From: Peptococcaceae bacterium
GTDB taxonomy: Bacteria; Bacillota; Desulfitobacteriia; Desulfitobacteriales; Syntrophobotulaceae
Length of the DNA: 49,368 bases
Direction of reading: 5' to 3'
Assembly (NCBI GenBank): GCA_009778595.1
Contig: WRJI01000009.1
Coordinates: 1 to 49,368 of the forward strand
The notes beneath the pieces are model-generated. The model did not search any database. It saw nothing but the letters and a program-made list of their open reading frames with translations, and was not told the origin of the DNA. The position numbers were made by a program, and so were the translations under genes. Below, piece after piece: positions 25,223-33,351 of the stretch; positions within the stretch are counted from its first letter, which is position 1; the number at the start of each line of letters is the position of its first letter.

Positions 25223-27945
25223 ACAGGATCAACGCGTTCAACAAAAACAACAAGAACCAGATCTATTGGAAAACCGGGATCGCCTTTCTGGCGCTCTTGT
25301 TGGTTTCGATGGTTGCTGTGACATGGATTCAGGTCGAGAAGAATCGGTCGGATCTGGAATGGACTTTCAAGTCCGCCCTGGATCTTGAAGAAGCTATCTA
25401 CGCGGAGGTAGCCCGGTATGATAATGCCGATGAACCGGATTTGCACATCAACAGCTTAATGTGGCACATCAACAAGAGCATGGTTACTTTCGTCAGCGGG
25501 GCTTGGAATAATTATGCGTATTCTTCTGCTCTCCTGCTTGACAGCAACCGGCAAATCGTCGGCTGTTCGGGCTCAATGATCTTGCAGTTTTCTCCTCATT
25601 CGGTTGTTGACGATTATTATAGCATTCCTCTTGATCGGTTCTGTACGGATGAACAGCTCGATATGATTTATCACACCTTCCGTACTGAGTTGAAACAATC
25701 AAATTCATTAGCCGTAAGCGGCGATATCACCGGGTACAAAGACCGGTTCGGGCAATGGATTCCGCATAGATTGACACTCTCCCTAAAAGGAGATGAAACC
25801 ACATCCTTGACGCTGGATTTCGATACGCCTTCGGATGGTGACGACCACTTCCATTCAATATCCTTGATAAACGCAAATATTTTATTTAATTGTTCAAGCG
25901 GCTCTTATCAAACACAAACCAAAGTCGACCGGAAGCTGTTGAGGAAATGCGACACCATTGCTGTTCATCACATAGACGACCCTCAAAAAAGATTAACCAA
26001 CGTTAACGGAACGAATCATGCCGTTTATGCGGCTTTCGATGGTGTCAGCACCTTAACCCTTGATGGAGAAACCTATTATTTAGCTGTGGGCGGGGTGGCT
26101 TTCCCCATCTTGTCTGCGATTAGGGAACTGAAATCCATCTATCTCTTTGTATTGATTGTGATGCTTGTGTTATTTCGAATTATCTCCCGGGGATTTGTTA
26201 AACAACATATGCGGCAGCTTACTTTAGAAAGGGATCGCCGCCGGATTACAGCAGATGCCGCCGCCAGCCTCAGAGATCCTCTGAACAGCATTCATGACAG
26301 CTGTTCCAGGTTCCGACAATTCGATTCTGAAAGATCCGGAACGAGACTTTTGGACAGCATCATCAGCGATACAGAGAAGATGGACGAAACGGTGAGAAGG
26401 TTGTTGACCTACGTACAGACAGAGAATTTGAAGTCCCAAGAGAGACAGGTACAAACCACCCGTTCGGAAACAGCGCGGATCATAAGATTGGGCCGACACC
26501 GGTTGCGTCGGTATTACTACAAGAGAAAGGTGTCGGCAGAGGCGGCACAACCGGAATTGGCGCAACCGGAAGTGGCGCAACCGGAAACAAACCAAGCGGC
26601 GACAATCCGGAAGAGGGGCCGCGAGATCATAAAGATCTATTGCCGGGCGGGAATTGGTCTGGCGTTTATATTGGCATTGGCTGTTAATCTGGTAACAGTG
26701 ACCCAAGCAGATCTCCTTACCAGCAATATGAGCATGAACTGGTATAGCGGATATACCCAACTCGTGAACGGCCCCCGTTCTCTTCATTCAGTCAATACCC
26801 TTTCGACAGACACCTGGGATCGTGCTGACTTCATATGTGAGATGGACAATGTTGTTTGTGCCGTTGCCCAAGAGTGGGCAATCAACAACATTTATTCGTC
26901 TATCCTCTTATTGGACAGCAACCGCGAAGTCCTTATCAACAGCACCGAAAGGGTTCATGGTTTTGGCACGTTTAATCACGCTCTGACATCCAAAGATCAG
27001 GCCCTTATCAAAGAATGTGAGGGAATGGCTTACCAGGCTTTGAGAAACCATGGGGTGGAAGATAAGAAAGGGTATTTCAGCCACGCAGCATCCACAACGA
27101 TTAATATCGGTCACGAAGAATTTTACTTGATAATGGGCTTGCAAGGTGTTGTTCAGCAAGCCGCCCTTGTGCGGTTGCTCCCAATTTACTGCGTCCTCAT
27201 CATACTTATGCTCGTGTTGTTCTTTGGGCTTTCCGGCAGCTTTACGAGATTGTACGATCAGCAACTCGCAACAGAGACAGCCCGTCAAGACCTCATAACA
27301 GCTGTCGCTCATGAAATCAAAACGCCTTTGGGCATTGTCCGCAACTTCTGTGAAGGGTTGCAAGAGAACATCAACGAAAGTAAGAGAGATCACTATATCG
27401 ATATCATTTTTGAGGAAGCCCGGCGTCTGGATGAGATGTTGTCAGATATGGTTTCCCTTTCCGAATTGGAGTCCGGTGTCGCCCTGTCGTGGCAAACCCA
27501 TTCCGTGAGGCAAATCGCGGAACAGGTTCTGGCGCGCTATCAGGAAGCTTTGACCCACAAAGGAATTGCTGCTGAAATTGTCTCATCAGGCAGCTGCGCG
27601 ATCAGTTGTGACAAAAAGCTCATGGAACAAGTAATTTCTAACTTTTTGAGCAACGCTGTCCGGCATACCGGGAACAACGGGGAAATACGAATCACCGTTA
27701 CCGATAAAGGCGGGGAGAGCTTCTTTGCCATCGAAAACAGCGGTCCGCAGATCCCCGCCGACAAAATCATTCACATATGGGATCCTTACTATAAAACAGA
27801 TGTGGCCCGCTCCAATCCGAAGGGAACAGGACTGGGGTTATCCATTGCGAAAACCATCTTAACCGCTCATGGGTTTCGTTACGGCGTTGAGAATACGAAA
27901 TCCGGTGTGCGGTTCTGGTTTATAGGGCCGACATTCAAGGACTAA
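25219..27945 (+). CDS. Duplicated sensor histidine kinase with a degenerate first half
   Basis: The 908-residue protein is an internal duplication. First half: membrane helix (about 18-37), extracellular domain with ALLLDSNRQ (104-112), second helix (about 306-322) and a helix pair resembling HisKA where the His is replaced (AASLRDPLNS; Ala 348 aligns with His 698). No ATP-binding domain follows it. A repeat-containing linker (444-458) joins the second half: helix (about 477-497), extracellular domain with the matching ILLLDSNRE (562-570), helix (about 651-672), intact HisKA (AHEIKTPLG, His 698), and a complete HATPase domain (NFLSNAVRH, IENSG, GTGLGLSIAKTI). The start is TTG 25219, overlapping the regulator stop, with GAAGGAG 11 bases upstream. 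The gene converges on the BlaR1-like gene with an 11-base overlap. Confidence 0.9.
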   Translation: MNRINAFNKNNKNQIYWKTGIAFLALLLVSMVAVTWIQVEKNRSDLEWTFKSALDLEEAIYAEVARYDNADEPDLHINSLMWHINKSMVTFVSGAWNNYAYSSALLLDSNRQIVGCSGSMILQFSPHSVVDDYYSIPLDRFCTDEQLDMIYHTFRTELKQSNSLAVSGDITGYKDRFGQWIPHRLTLSLKGDETTSLTLDFDTPSDGDDHFHSISLINANILFNCSSGSYQTQTKVDRKLLRKCDTIAVHHIDDPQKRLTNVNGTNHAVYAAFDGVSTLTLDGETYYLAVGGVAFPILSAIRELKSIYLFVLIVMLVLFRIISRGFVKQHMRQLTLERDRRRITADAAASLRDPLNSIHDSCSRFRQFDSERSGTRLLDSIISDTEKMDETVRRLLTYVQTENLKSQERQVQTTRSETARIIRLGRHRLRRYYYKRKVSAEAAQPELAQPEVAQPETNQAATIRKRGREIIKIYCRAGIGLAFILALAVNLVTVTQADLLTSNMSMNWYSGYTQLVNGPRSLHSVNTLSTDTWDRADFICEMDNVVCAVAQEWAINNIYSSILLLDSNREVLINSTERVHGFGTFNHALTSKDQALIKECEGMAYQALRNHGVEDKKGYFSHAASTTINIGHEEFYLIMGLQGVVQQAALVRLLPIYCVLIILMLVLFFGLSGSFTRLYDQQLATETARQDLITAVAHEIKTPLGIVRNFCEGLQENINESKRDHYIDIIFEEARRLDEMLSDMVSLSELESGVALSWQTHSVRQIAEQVLARYQEALTHKGIAAEIVSSGSCAISCDKKLMEQVISNFLSNAVRHTGNNGEIRITVTDKGGESFFAIENSGPQIPADKIIHIWDPYYKTDVARSNPKGTGLGLSIAKTILTAHGFRYGVENTKSGVRFWFIGPTFKD
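26545..26589. repeat. Three 15-bp tandem repeats in the kinase linker
   Basis: Three in-frame 15-base units (26545-26559, 26560-26574, 26575-26589) encode the AQPEx repeats between the two halves of the histidine kinase. The unit length matches that of the repeat array in the BlaR1-like gene. Confidence 0.85.
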
Positions 27946-30460
27946 ACCTGTGGCCGCTGTAACCCCAAGTCATATTGGCAACCTTATCTTCATCATCAAA
28001 ACCAAAAGATAAATACCAAACAGCGAATTCATCGTTATCCTCATCGTAGCGATCAAAATGGAGATACTCAATATAGGATTCTCCCAGTATCGCGAGCTGA
28101 AGATCCTTGTCAACAGAAGCCGGTTTCTCACCATACAAAAAACCCATGTTATGATAGTACCCTCGTCCGGCAAAGAATCTGCTATTCTCCCCATATCCCC
28201 AAGGGTTCAGGGGACGGTAACCCCGCAAGAGGTTTTCTTGGCAGAAAGCGCTCAGAACTTCCTCTCTGGAGCTTCCCACAGAAACCCCCCGAAACGCCAT
28301 GTCTGGTTGTTCGCTGTAAGTGTGGATACCTATTGTTTCGTAGACCCCATCCCCATTTTCATCTCTGAAAGTTACAATACAGTCGTTGTAATGATAATGC
28401 TTGTCCGGGTATATTTCGTTGCTGGTTGTCACATCCACAGGTTCTCCCAGGATCGCAACGACTTCTTGTTCGCTCATCCCGTCAGCGACTTTGCCAAAGA
28501 AAGGGAGTTCTTCCTGGGAGAATTTTGTTTTGTCGGTGGCAAGCGCCGGCAACTCTTGTTTGCGGATAATACCCCATTTGCCCTTTTCCTTGACGAAAGC
28601 TGTTTCATGATCAACGCTTACAGCTCCGTCAAATTCGAATGGCACGATTGTCTTTCCTGTCCCATCAACGAAGCCCCATTTGTCTCCTTGCCTAACCGCG
28701 AAAAGAGGGATCATGGTCGGCGATACATAACTGTATCTGTCGAATTCATCATAAACGAAATCTGTGATTAAACCCTTTCTATCAGCCAAGGCGTATCTTC
28801 TGCTATCATATTCAAGTGACTCAGCGGTGTCCCCCACTTGAAATGATGGGGGCAACTCAATTTCACAGACATGGAAAACACTTCTGTATTTGAGGAAGAC
28901 AGGCCATCCCATATATAGATCATCTTCATAGATCTCGTTCAGACTCCCATAAGATGTAAGAAACCCGCCATCCGACCCGATTGTTGCCCAGATATTCTTG
29001 TCCCTATCATAGGCGATGCAACCGCCGCCTCCACCCATCGGCGGCAATTCCTCATCTAACAATTCTCCGGTTTTGGGATTGATGAGCCATTTATCTGATC
29101 CCCATTCGGGACCGCTTTCCGATGTTTGCGCGAACAGACTCCCATTTGCAGAGAGACTCACATCAAGATAGTCGAACTTGGGCTCGACAATCCATGTGTA
29201 TTCCCTTTGATCATTTCGTGAATCGAGTCCTCCTGTACATCCGGTCACGACCATCACCGCCAAGACTCCCGCCAAAAAGGGAACCCCAAGGAACCGTTTT
29301 CTTTTGCTGACAATGTTTTTCATGCGCTTCTTCATTGTTTTCATGCCTCCGTTAAAAGATGTGGACAGAACCGGATACGGCTGTTTGTTTTGAGCAACCG
29401 CTATAGCTGCGACTATTGCCTGGTTGTAGGCCATTTTCTCAGGCGGGCTCAATTTGCGAGTCACAGATTCGTCGCAGGCGAATTCCAAGTCGAGGGAGGC
29501 TTCGGCACGCAGGAGATAGATCAGAGGGTTGAACCAGTGTACCGCGTTGGCCAGCAGGAAACACATCTTCTTCCACAGATCTCTTCTGGTGCAGTGGCAC
29601 AGCTCATGTTTCAGAATACAAGTGAGTTCGTCTTCCGAGTATGATTCATCGGGCAAGATCAGATAAGTTCGGAATAGTCCGCATATCATGGGAGATGCGG
29701 CATCCGGGTTGACGGCCAGTATGATTCTTTTGAGGCGTCGATTGTTCATACACAGTTTTTGCATCACCGTTAGAACGGCAGGATTCTGTACATTCCTGCT
29801 TCTTCCGATCACCTGCTTCCGGCAGATTCGATACATGATAGCATGATAAAGCAGAAAACCCACAACCCCGATGGCCCATGTGAATAATAGGATTTGTGCC
29901 AGGGAAATGCCCGAATCCTTTTGAACAGCTTGTTCCGAAGAAGCTTGGCTCTGATTGGCGGCAACGTGCTCTGGGGCGGCCTGTCCCTGGGCGGCTTGTC
30001 CCTGAACGGTCTGTCCCTGGGCGGCCTGTCCATGGGCGGTCTGTCCCTGGGCGGCCTGTCCCTGAGCGGCCTGTCCCTGGGCGGCCTGCCCCTGAGCGGC
30101 CTGTCCCTGAGCGGCCTGTCCCTGGCCGGCCTGCCCCTGAGTTGTCGGGTCGCCTTGAGCCCCTTGATTCCGGATGTCCTGGCCTTGAGACGCCGACCCG
30201 GATATGGACATCCCAATCAAGGCGGAAACCGGCTCTTGAACCGCCGATATCCATCCTTCTCCTCCTCCGATGTCAACAAGAAATGGTACCGCGAAAACAA
30301 CCGGTACCATGAGCCGTGCAGCGAGAATGAGCCAGATAGCGCATTTCATGCGGTACCTCATATTGGGATTGATGATTGGGCTCAGGATTTTGATAAGGAG
30401 GACGAGGATCCCAACTGTTGCGGAAATAAGCAAGAGATCCGGCATGATTTTTATTGCCAT
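27935..30460 (-). CDS. BlaR1/M56-family membrane metalloprotease with a WG-repeat-like sensor region
   Basis: An 841-residue M56 (BlaR1/MecR1-like) protein. Two N-terminal helices (about 8-28, 39-60) are followed by an extracellular loop with eleven AAQGQ-type pentapeptides (106-160), a third helix (about 186-210) and the zinc protease core with HELCH (285-289) and the downstream ExxxD-like segment LEFACDESV. A fourth helix (about 380-400) leads to a C-terminal region of about 440 residues. That region is not the penicillin-binding fold of BlaR1: it contains WG-type repeats (KWGFVDGTGKTIVPFEFDGA, KGKWGII) and later two SmpA/OmlA-like segments. The start ATG overlaps by one base the TAA of the BlaI-like gene (TAATG), so the two are translationally coupled. 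Ligand and signal are unknown. Confidence 0.88.
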   Translation of the reverse strand: MAIKIMPDLLLISATVGILVLLIKILSPIINPNMRYRMKCAIWLILAARLMVPVVFAVPFLVDIGGGEGWISAVQEPVSALIGMSISGSASQGQDIRNQGAQGDPTTQGQAGQGQAAQGQAAQGQAAQGQAAQGQAAQGQTAHGQAAQGQTVQGQAAQGQAAPEHVAANQSQASSEQAVQKDSGISLAQILLFTWAIGVVGFLLYHAIMYRICRKQVIGRSRNVQNPAVLTVMQKLCMNNRRLKRIILAVNPDAASPMICGLFRTYLILPDESYSEDELTCILKHELCHCTRRDLWKKMCFLLANAVHWFNPLIYLLRAEASLDLEFACDESVTRKLSPPEKMAYNQAIVAAIAVAQNKQPYPVLSTSFNGGMKTMKKRMKNIVSKRKRFLGVPFLAGVLAVMVVTGCTGGLDSRNDQREYTWIVEPKFDYLDVSLSANGSLFAQTSESGPEWGSDKWLINPKTGELLDEELPPMGGGGGCIAYDRDKNIWATIGSDGGFLTSYGSLNEIYEDDLYMGWPVFLKYRSVFHVCEIELPPSFQVGDTAESLEYDSRRYALADRKGLITDFVYDEFDRYSYVSPTMIPLFAVRQGDKWGFVDGTGKTIVPFEFDGAVSVDHETAFVKEKGKWGIIRKQELPALATDKTKFSQEELPFFGKVADGMSEQEVVAILGEPVDVTTSNEIYPDKHYHYNDCIVTFRDENGDGVYETIGIHTYSEQPDMAFRGVSVGSSREEVLSAFCQENLLRGYRPLNPWGYGENSRFFAGRGYYHNMGFLYGEKPASVDKDLQLAILGESYIEYLHFDRYDEDNDEFAVWYLSFGFDDEDKVANMTWGYSGHRFSP
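29981..30145. repeat. Tandem array of eleven 15-bp units inside the BlaR1-like gene
   Basis: Eleven in-frame 15-base units encode AAQGQ and close variants (TTQGQ, AGQGQ, TAHGQ, TVQGQ), forming a low-complexity loop on the outside of the membrane between the second and third helices. The array also gives open frames on the opposite strand, which I regard as shadows. Confidence 0.92.
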
Positions 30461-30798
30461 TATTTCTCCTCCTCCAATGTTTCCAGGAACTGCCGCAGTT
30501 CGCTGATATCATCGTCCGTGATGGATTTTTGCCGGTATAGATTCATGACGAAGTTCTTTAGTGAATTGCCGTAGAGTCTTTGAGCGATGGTTTGCTCAAG
30601 GCTTTCCTTCCCATGGCTGGTCTCATTCTTTTTCCGGCGTCGGCCGTCGGTGGGCACAATCTCCCCGGTTTCTTCATCAACCCGTCCAATGAGCGTTCGT
30701 TTCGAGCGGGATTGTTTCTTCTCTTTGTCCCAATAGGAAACGGATTCGTAGGCATAGGTTATGCCTGACCTGGCGTCGTGTTGGTAGATAATCCCCAT
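30460..30798 (-). CDS. BlaI-like repressor with an atypical N-terminus
   Basis: The 112-residue product has two parts. The last 45 residues (AQRLYGNSLKNFVMNLY, ITDDDISELRQFLE) match the dimerisation and protease-target region of BlaI/MecI repressors. The usual BlaI winged helix is missing. In its place the first 60 residues (GITYAYESVSYWDKEKKQSR, IGRVDEETGEIVPT) resemble the N-terminus of small proteins and transposases of IS elements in Clostridia; that match is from memory. ATG 30798 is supported by GGGAGGGAA upstream. The gene is translationally coupled to the BlaR1-like gene, and a palindrome overlaps its promoter. So it is probably an autorepressor whose DNA-binding part has been swapped. 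Confidence 0.8.
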   Translation of the reverse strand: MGIIYQHDARSGITYAYESVSYWDKEKKQSRSKRTLIGRVDEETGEIVPTDGRRRKKNETSHGKESLEQTIAQRLYGNSLKNFVMNLYRQKSITDDDISELRQFLETLEEEK

Positions 30799-30810
30799 AG
30801 TGCTTCCCTC

Positions 30811-30850
30811 CCTCGTTATGTATAATAACACGTAACGAGGATACGGTCAA
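30811..30850 (-). promoter_or_regulatory. Promoter with overlapping palindromic operator for the BlaI/BlaR1-like operon
   Basis: On the minus strand, TTGACC (30850-30845) and TATTAT (30827-30822) are separated by 17 bases, a good sigma-A promoter. An inverted repeat with perfect 8-base arms CCTCGTTA and TAACGAGG (30840-30833 and 30818-30811) covers the spacer and -10 region. A repressor bound there would block RNA polymerase. The arms differ from the ACA-N-TGT core of known BlaI/MecI operators. Confidence 0.8.
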
Positions 30851-30928
30851 GCGAAATCAAAAGAATATATTCAGGCTCTATTGACGGGCTCAGGCGGTGG
30901 CTCTCTGAGGATGATACCAACGAATAAT

Positions 30929-31991
30929 TTAATCCTTCAACGCTCTGAAGGGAATACACGATATCTCAACATCGAAATCAGCGATAACATTGCCCAGCAA
31001 CCGGTTAAAGGCATCCGTATCAACAACAAGCAGGTCAACATACGAGGATACGGTCCCACTCGCTCCCCCCAGAACGTATCCCAGTTTATGAGTATTCAGA
31101 AAACCTTCCAGGGACTCCTCAATCCTACCTCGATAATTCACAAGTGACTCCTGCGGTACACTTTCATGATTATAAAGCAGGAAGACATATTCCGCCCCGA
31201 CTGAGTGAACATAGTTGATGCTTTCCCAACACGACGGTGATTCCCTTTCCGGTTGCAGATGGCAGGCAATCAGGCCGGTATGACATGTCGTTCCCGCGAC
31301 AATGTCGTCTCGGGGTCTTTGGATCTCTTCTACGGGCTTCATTTGATAGCCTGAATAAACCCGATCCGGACTCTCGAAAAAGGGTCCACTCCCGATCAGC
31401 AAAAAACTGCACAACATGAGCGTATAAATCCGTCATCGGTATCATATCCGGTTTTTCCTCGCCAATGAAATCTATTTGACCAATGGCTGTCTCAGTGTAC
31501 CCTTCCCCCAAACAGTCATCAAGCATTAGAAATATATACATCAGTCCGGTTTCTTTATCAACCTGAGCCAATTTCTCACAATAAATCTCGACACCCAATT
31601 TCTCCCGGTCTTCCTCCGGTTCGACATGGGCTAAGAAATCAGAAGGACCCACGACAACATCATCTTTGCCATGAACCTTCAGATTCCCGCCTGCTCTGTT
31701 CGGCTGCTTACAATTAAAAAACTGCCATCCCGCAATCTCCGGGGCCATCTCCTTCCAGAAACGGGAAAGAAACAGCTTGTCTCTGTTTCCTTCAGGCGAA
31801 AGCATTAATTCGTAACAGCCTTCAGCCCCTCCGATCAAAAATCCTATATCGCCAAAAACTTTGTTCAATTCCCGGGCAAGCTTCTTCATCATTTTATTAA
31901 TAAAATCATCCCCATGGAACCCTGCCATCTTGTCAGTATTCTTTTGAAACCATCGCCAAAACGATACCACATTGTCTTTGAAGATCGTCAT
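30929..31991 (-). pseudogene. Frameshifted gene of unknown function downstream of ung
   Basis: Two overlapping frames form one protein of about 353 residues. The first starts at ATG 31991 (MTIFKDNV), sharing one base with the ung stop (TGATG), and reads well up to about 31385 (FADREWTLFRE). The continuation, with a YSGYQMKPVEE segment and a C-terminal YVDLLVVDTDAFNRLLGN part, is in the +1 frame to 30929. The switch point is a run of five T bases at about 31379-31383 (minus strand); with four T the frames would join. The first frame otherwise runs on to 31170 through nonsense sequence. The N-terminal half (about 100 residues, with a SFWRWFQKN start) resembles a small conserved family near DUF695. 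A sequencing error cannot be excluded. Confidence 0.7.
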
Positions 31992-32671
31992 CACAAAATC
32001 CCCCAATCCACAGCATCTACGCCGTTTTCTTCAAGAAATTGATTCGCCAGAACAAAATGATTGCAGCCAAAGAATCCGTTGTGCGCCGACAACGGACTCG
32101 GATGCGCCGCCCGCAACACCAACATATTGGATTCTTCAGTGGAAGCGCTTGTGATGTATTTCTCGTTCTTCTGTGCCGGTTTTCCCCACAACATAAAAAC
32201 CATGGGCCTCCCGGATCGTGCCAAGGCTTGGGTCGCCTCGATTGTCACGCTTTCCCAACCCATATTTTTATGGGAATTGGCTTTCTCCGCCTCAACCGTC
32301 AGCACAGTGTTCAGAAGTAACACCCCCTGTTGAGCCCATTTCGTCAAGTCGGCGATCTTATTCACAATCCCCGTCTCCAAAGCAAGCTCCTTAAATACAT
32401 TTCTTAAAGACGCGGGCACATCCCCCTTTGACCGGCTTGAAAAGGCCAGCCCCATGGCGTGCCACGCGCCGTCCTTATCTTTCCCGGGATAGGGATCTTG
32501 CCCCAGGATTACAACCTTGACCTCATCGAAAGGCGTCAGCCTGAAGGCTTTCAATACGCTCCCTTCGTCAGGCAGAATATGTACCCCTTCAGCTCTTTTG
32601 CCGCTGACCCAATCCAACATCTTCTGCAGATGATCCGGGTCAAGAAACGTGTCCCAACTGTTTCCTATCAT
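31991..32671 (-). CDS. ung: Uracil-DNA glycosylase, family 1
   Basis: A 226-residue Ung protein of normal length that removes uracil from DNA. The catalytic water-activating motif GQDPYPG (near residue 60), the AFSSR motif, LLLNTVLTVE, and the DNA-intercalation motif AHPSPLSAHNGFFG with the catalytic His are all present. ATG 32671 overlaps the stop of the Uma2-type gene by four bases (ATGA), and the stop shares a base with the next start, so the three genes form a tight operon read from the promoter at 33302-33330. Confidence 0.97.
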   Translation of the reverse strand: MIGNSWDTFLDPDHLQKMLDWVSGKRAEGVHILPDEGSVLKAFRLTPFDEVKVVILGQDPYPGKDKDGAWHAMGLAFSSRSKGDVPASLRNVFKELALETGIVNKIADLTKWAQQGVLLLNTVLTVEAEKANSHKNMGWESVTIEATQALARSGRPMVFMLWGKPAQKNEKYITSASTEESNMLVLRAAHPSPLSAHNGFFGCNHFVLANQFLEENGVDAVDWGIL

Positions 32672-33264
32672 CCGGCCTCACCCTCAGCAGCGACTTCCGG
32701 CGCTTCCGGCGCATCTTCAAACACATCCTGCATATTGATCTGACAACCTTCCAGAACGAATACAGGCACGGTGTCTGTGTCACCATAAGTGTCTGCAACA
32801 TATTTTCCGTTCTCCAACACAAATACGGTAACGATTCGTCTCTCCGGATCCACAATCCAGTATTCCTTGACGCCGGCTTTTTGATATTGCTGAAATTTTA
32901 CCAAAATATCATAGCGGGCATTGGATGGGGACAGAATCTCAACAACCATATCGGGAGCCCCCAGACAACCGGATCCGCTTAGTTTTGATCGGTCGCATAC
33001 CACCACAAGATCAGGTTGAACAACCGTATCGTCATTCTCGGCGGCGTTCAAACGCACATCGAAAGGAGCCGCAAACACTTTACAAGGTTTCCCATATAAA
33101 AAGCTATGAATCTGGGTTATTAAAGAAGCTGAAACAGATTGATGGATCCAAGTCGGCGCAGTCATCATATAGGGAATCCCTTCGATCAACTCGTAGCGCA
33201 CACTGTCGTCCCAACCAACATAGTCGGTATAAGTGAAATGTCCTTTTTCGCGTTCCACGGCCAT
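32668..33264 (-). CDS. Uma2-family (DUF820) putative restriction-endonuclease-like protein
   Basis: A 198-residue protein with the Uma2 pattern: an N-terminal FTYTDYVGWDDSVRYELIEG segment, then AAPFDVRL, the PD-(D/E)XK-type core VVQPDLVVVCD and APDMVVEILSPSN, the helix KFQQYQKAGVKEYWIVDP, and a C-terminal beta region. Members have a PD-(D/E)XK nuclease fold, but their biological role is mostly unknown. ATG 33264 is chosen because AAGGAGGT lies eight bases upstream and a good promoter is just beyond. The C-terminus is rich in Glu, Ala and Pro. It is the first gene of the operon with ung. Confidence 0.9.
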   Translation of the reverse strand: MAVEREKGHFTYTDYVGWDDSVRYELIEGIPYMMTAPTWIHQSVSASLITQIHSFLYGKPCKVFAAPFDVRLNAAENDDTVVQPDLVVVCDRSKLSGSGCLGAPDMVVEILSPSNARYDILVKFQQYQKAGVKEYWIVDPERRIVTVFVLENGKYVADTYGDTDTVPVFVLEGCQINMQDVFEDAPEAPEVAAEGEAG

Positions 33265-33301
33265 GGGGCAAAACCTCCTTGATGTGGATAGTCTTGATTT
33301 C

Positions 33302-33330
33302 ATTATAGCCTTGGAGAAGATCGTCGTCAA
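33302..33330 (-). promoter_or_regulatory. Sigma-A type promoter for the Uma2-ung operon
   Basis: On the minus strand TTGACG (33330-33325) and TATAAT (33307-33302) are 17 bases apart, near consensus. The start codon at 33264 follows after about 35 bases. The promoter lies in the 87-base gap after the phosphorylase stop. Confidence 0.85.
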
Positions 33331-33351
33331 TGACGAATGCCCGGGCCGCGG

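Noticed and set aside
29894-30574. Open frames on the plus strand across the 15-bp repeat array
   Set aside because: They arise from the tandem repeat read on the opposite strand (GLSLGGLSL, RPVPGRPVP patterns); the minus-strand BlaR1-like frame has the conserved motifs.
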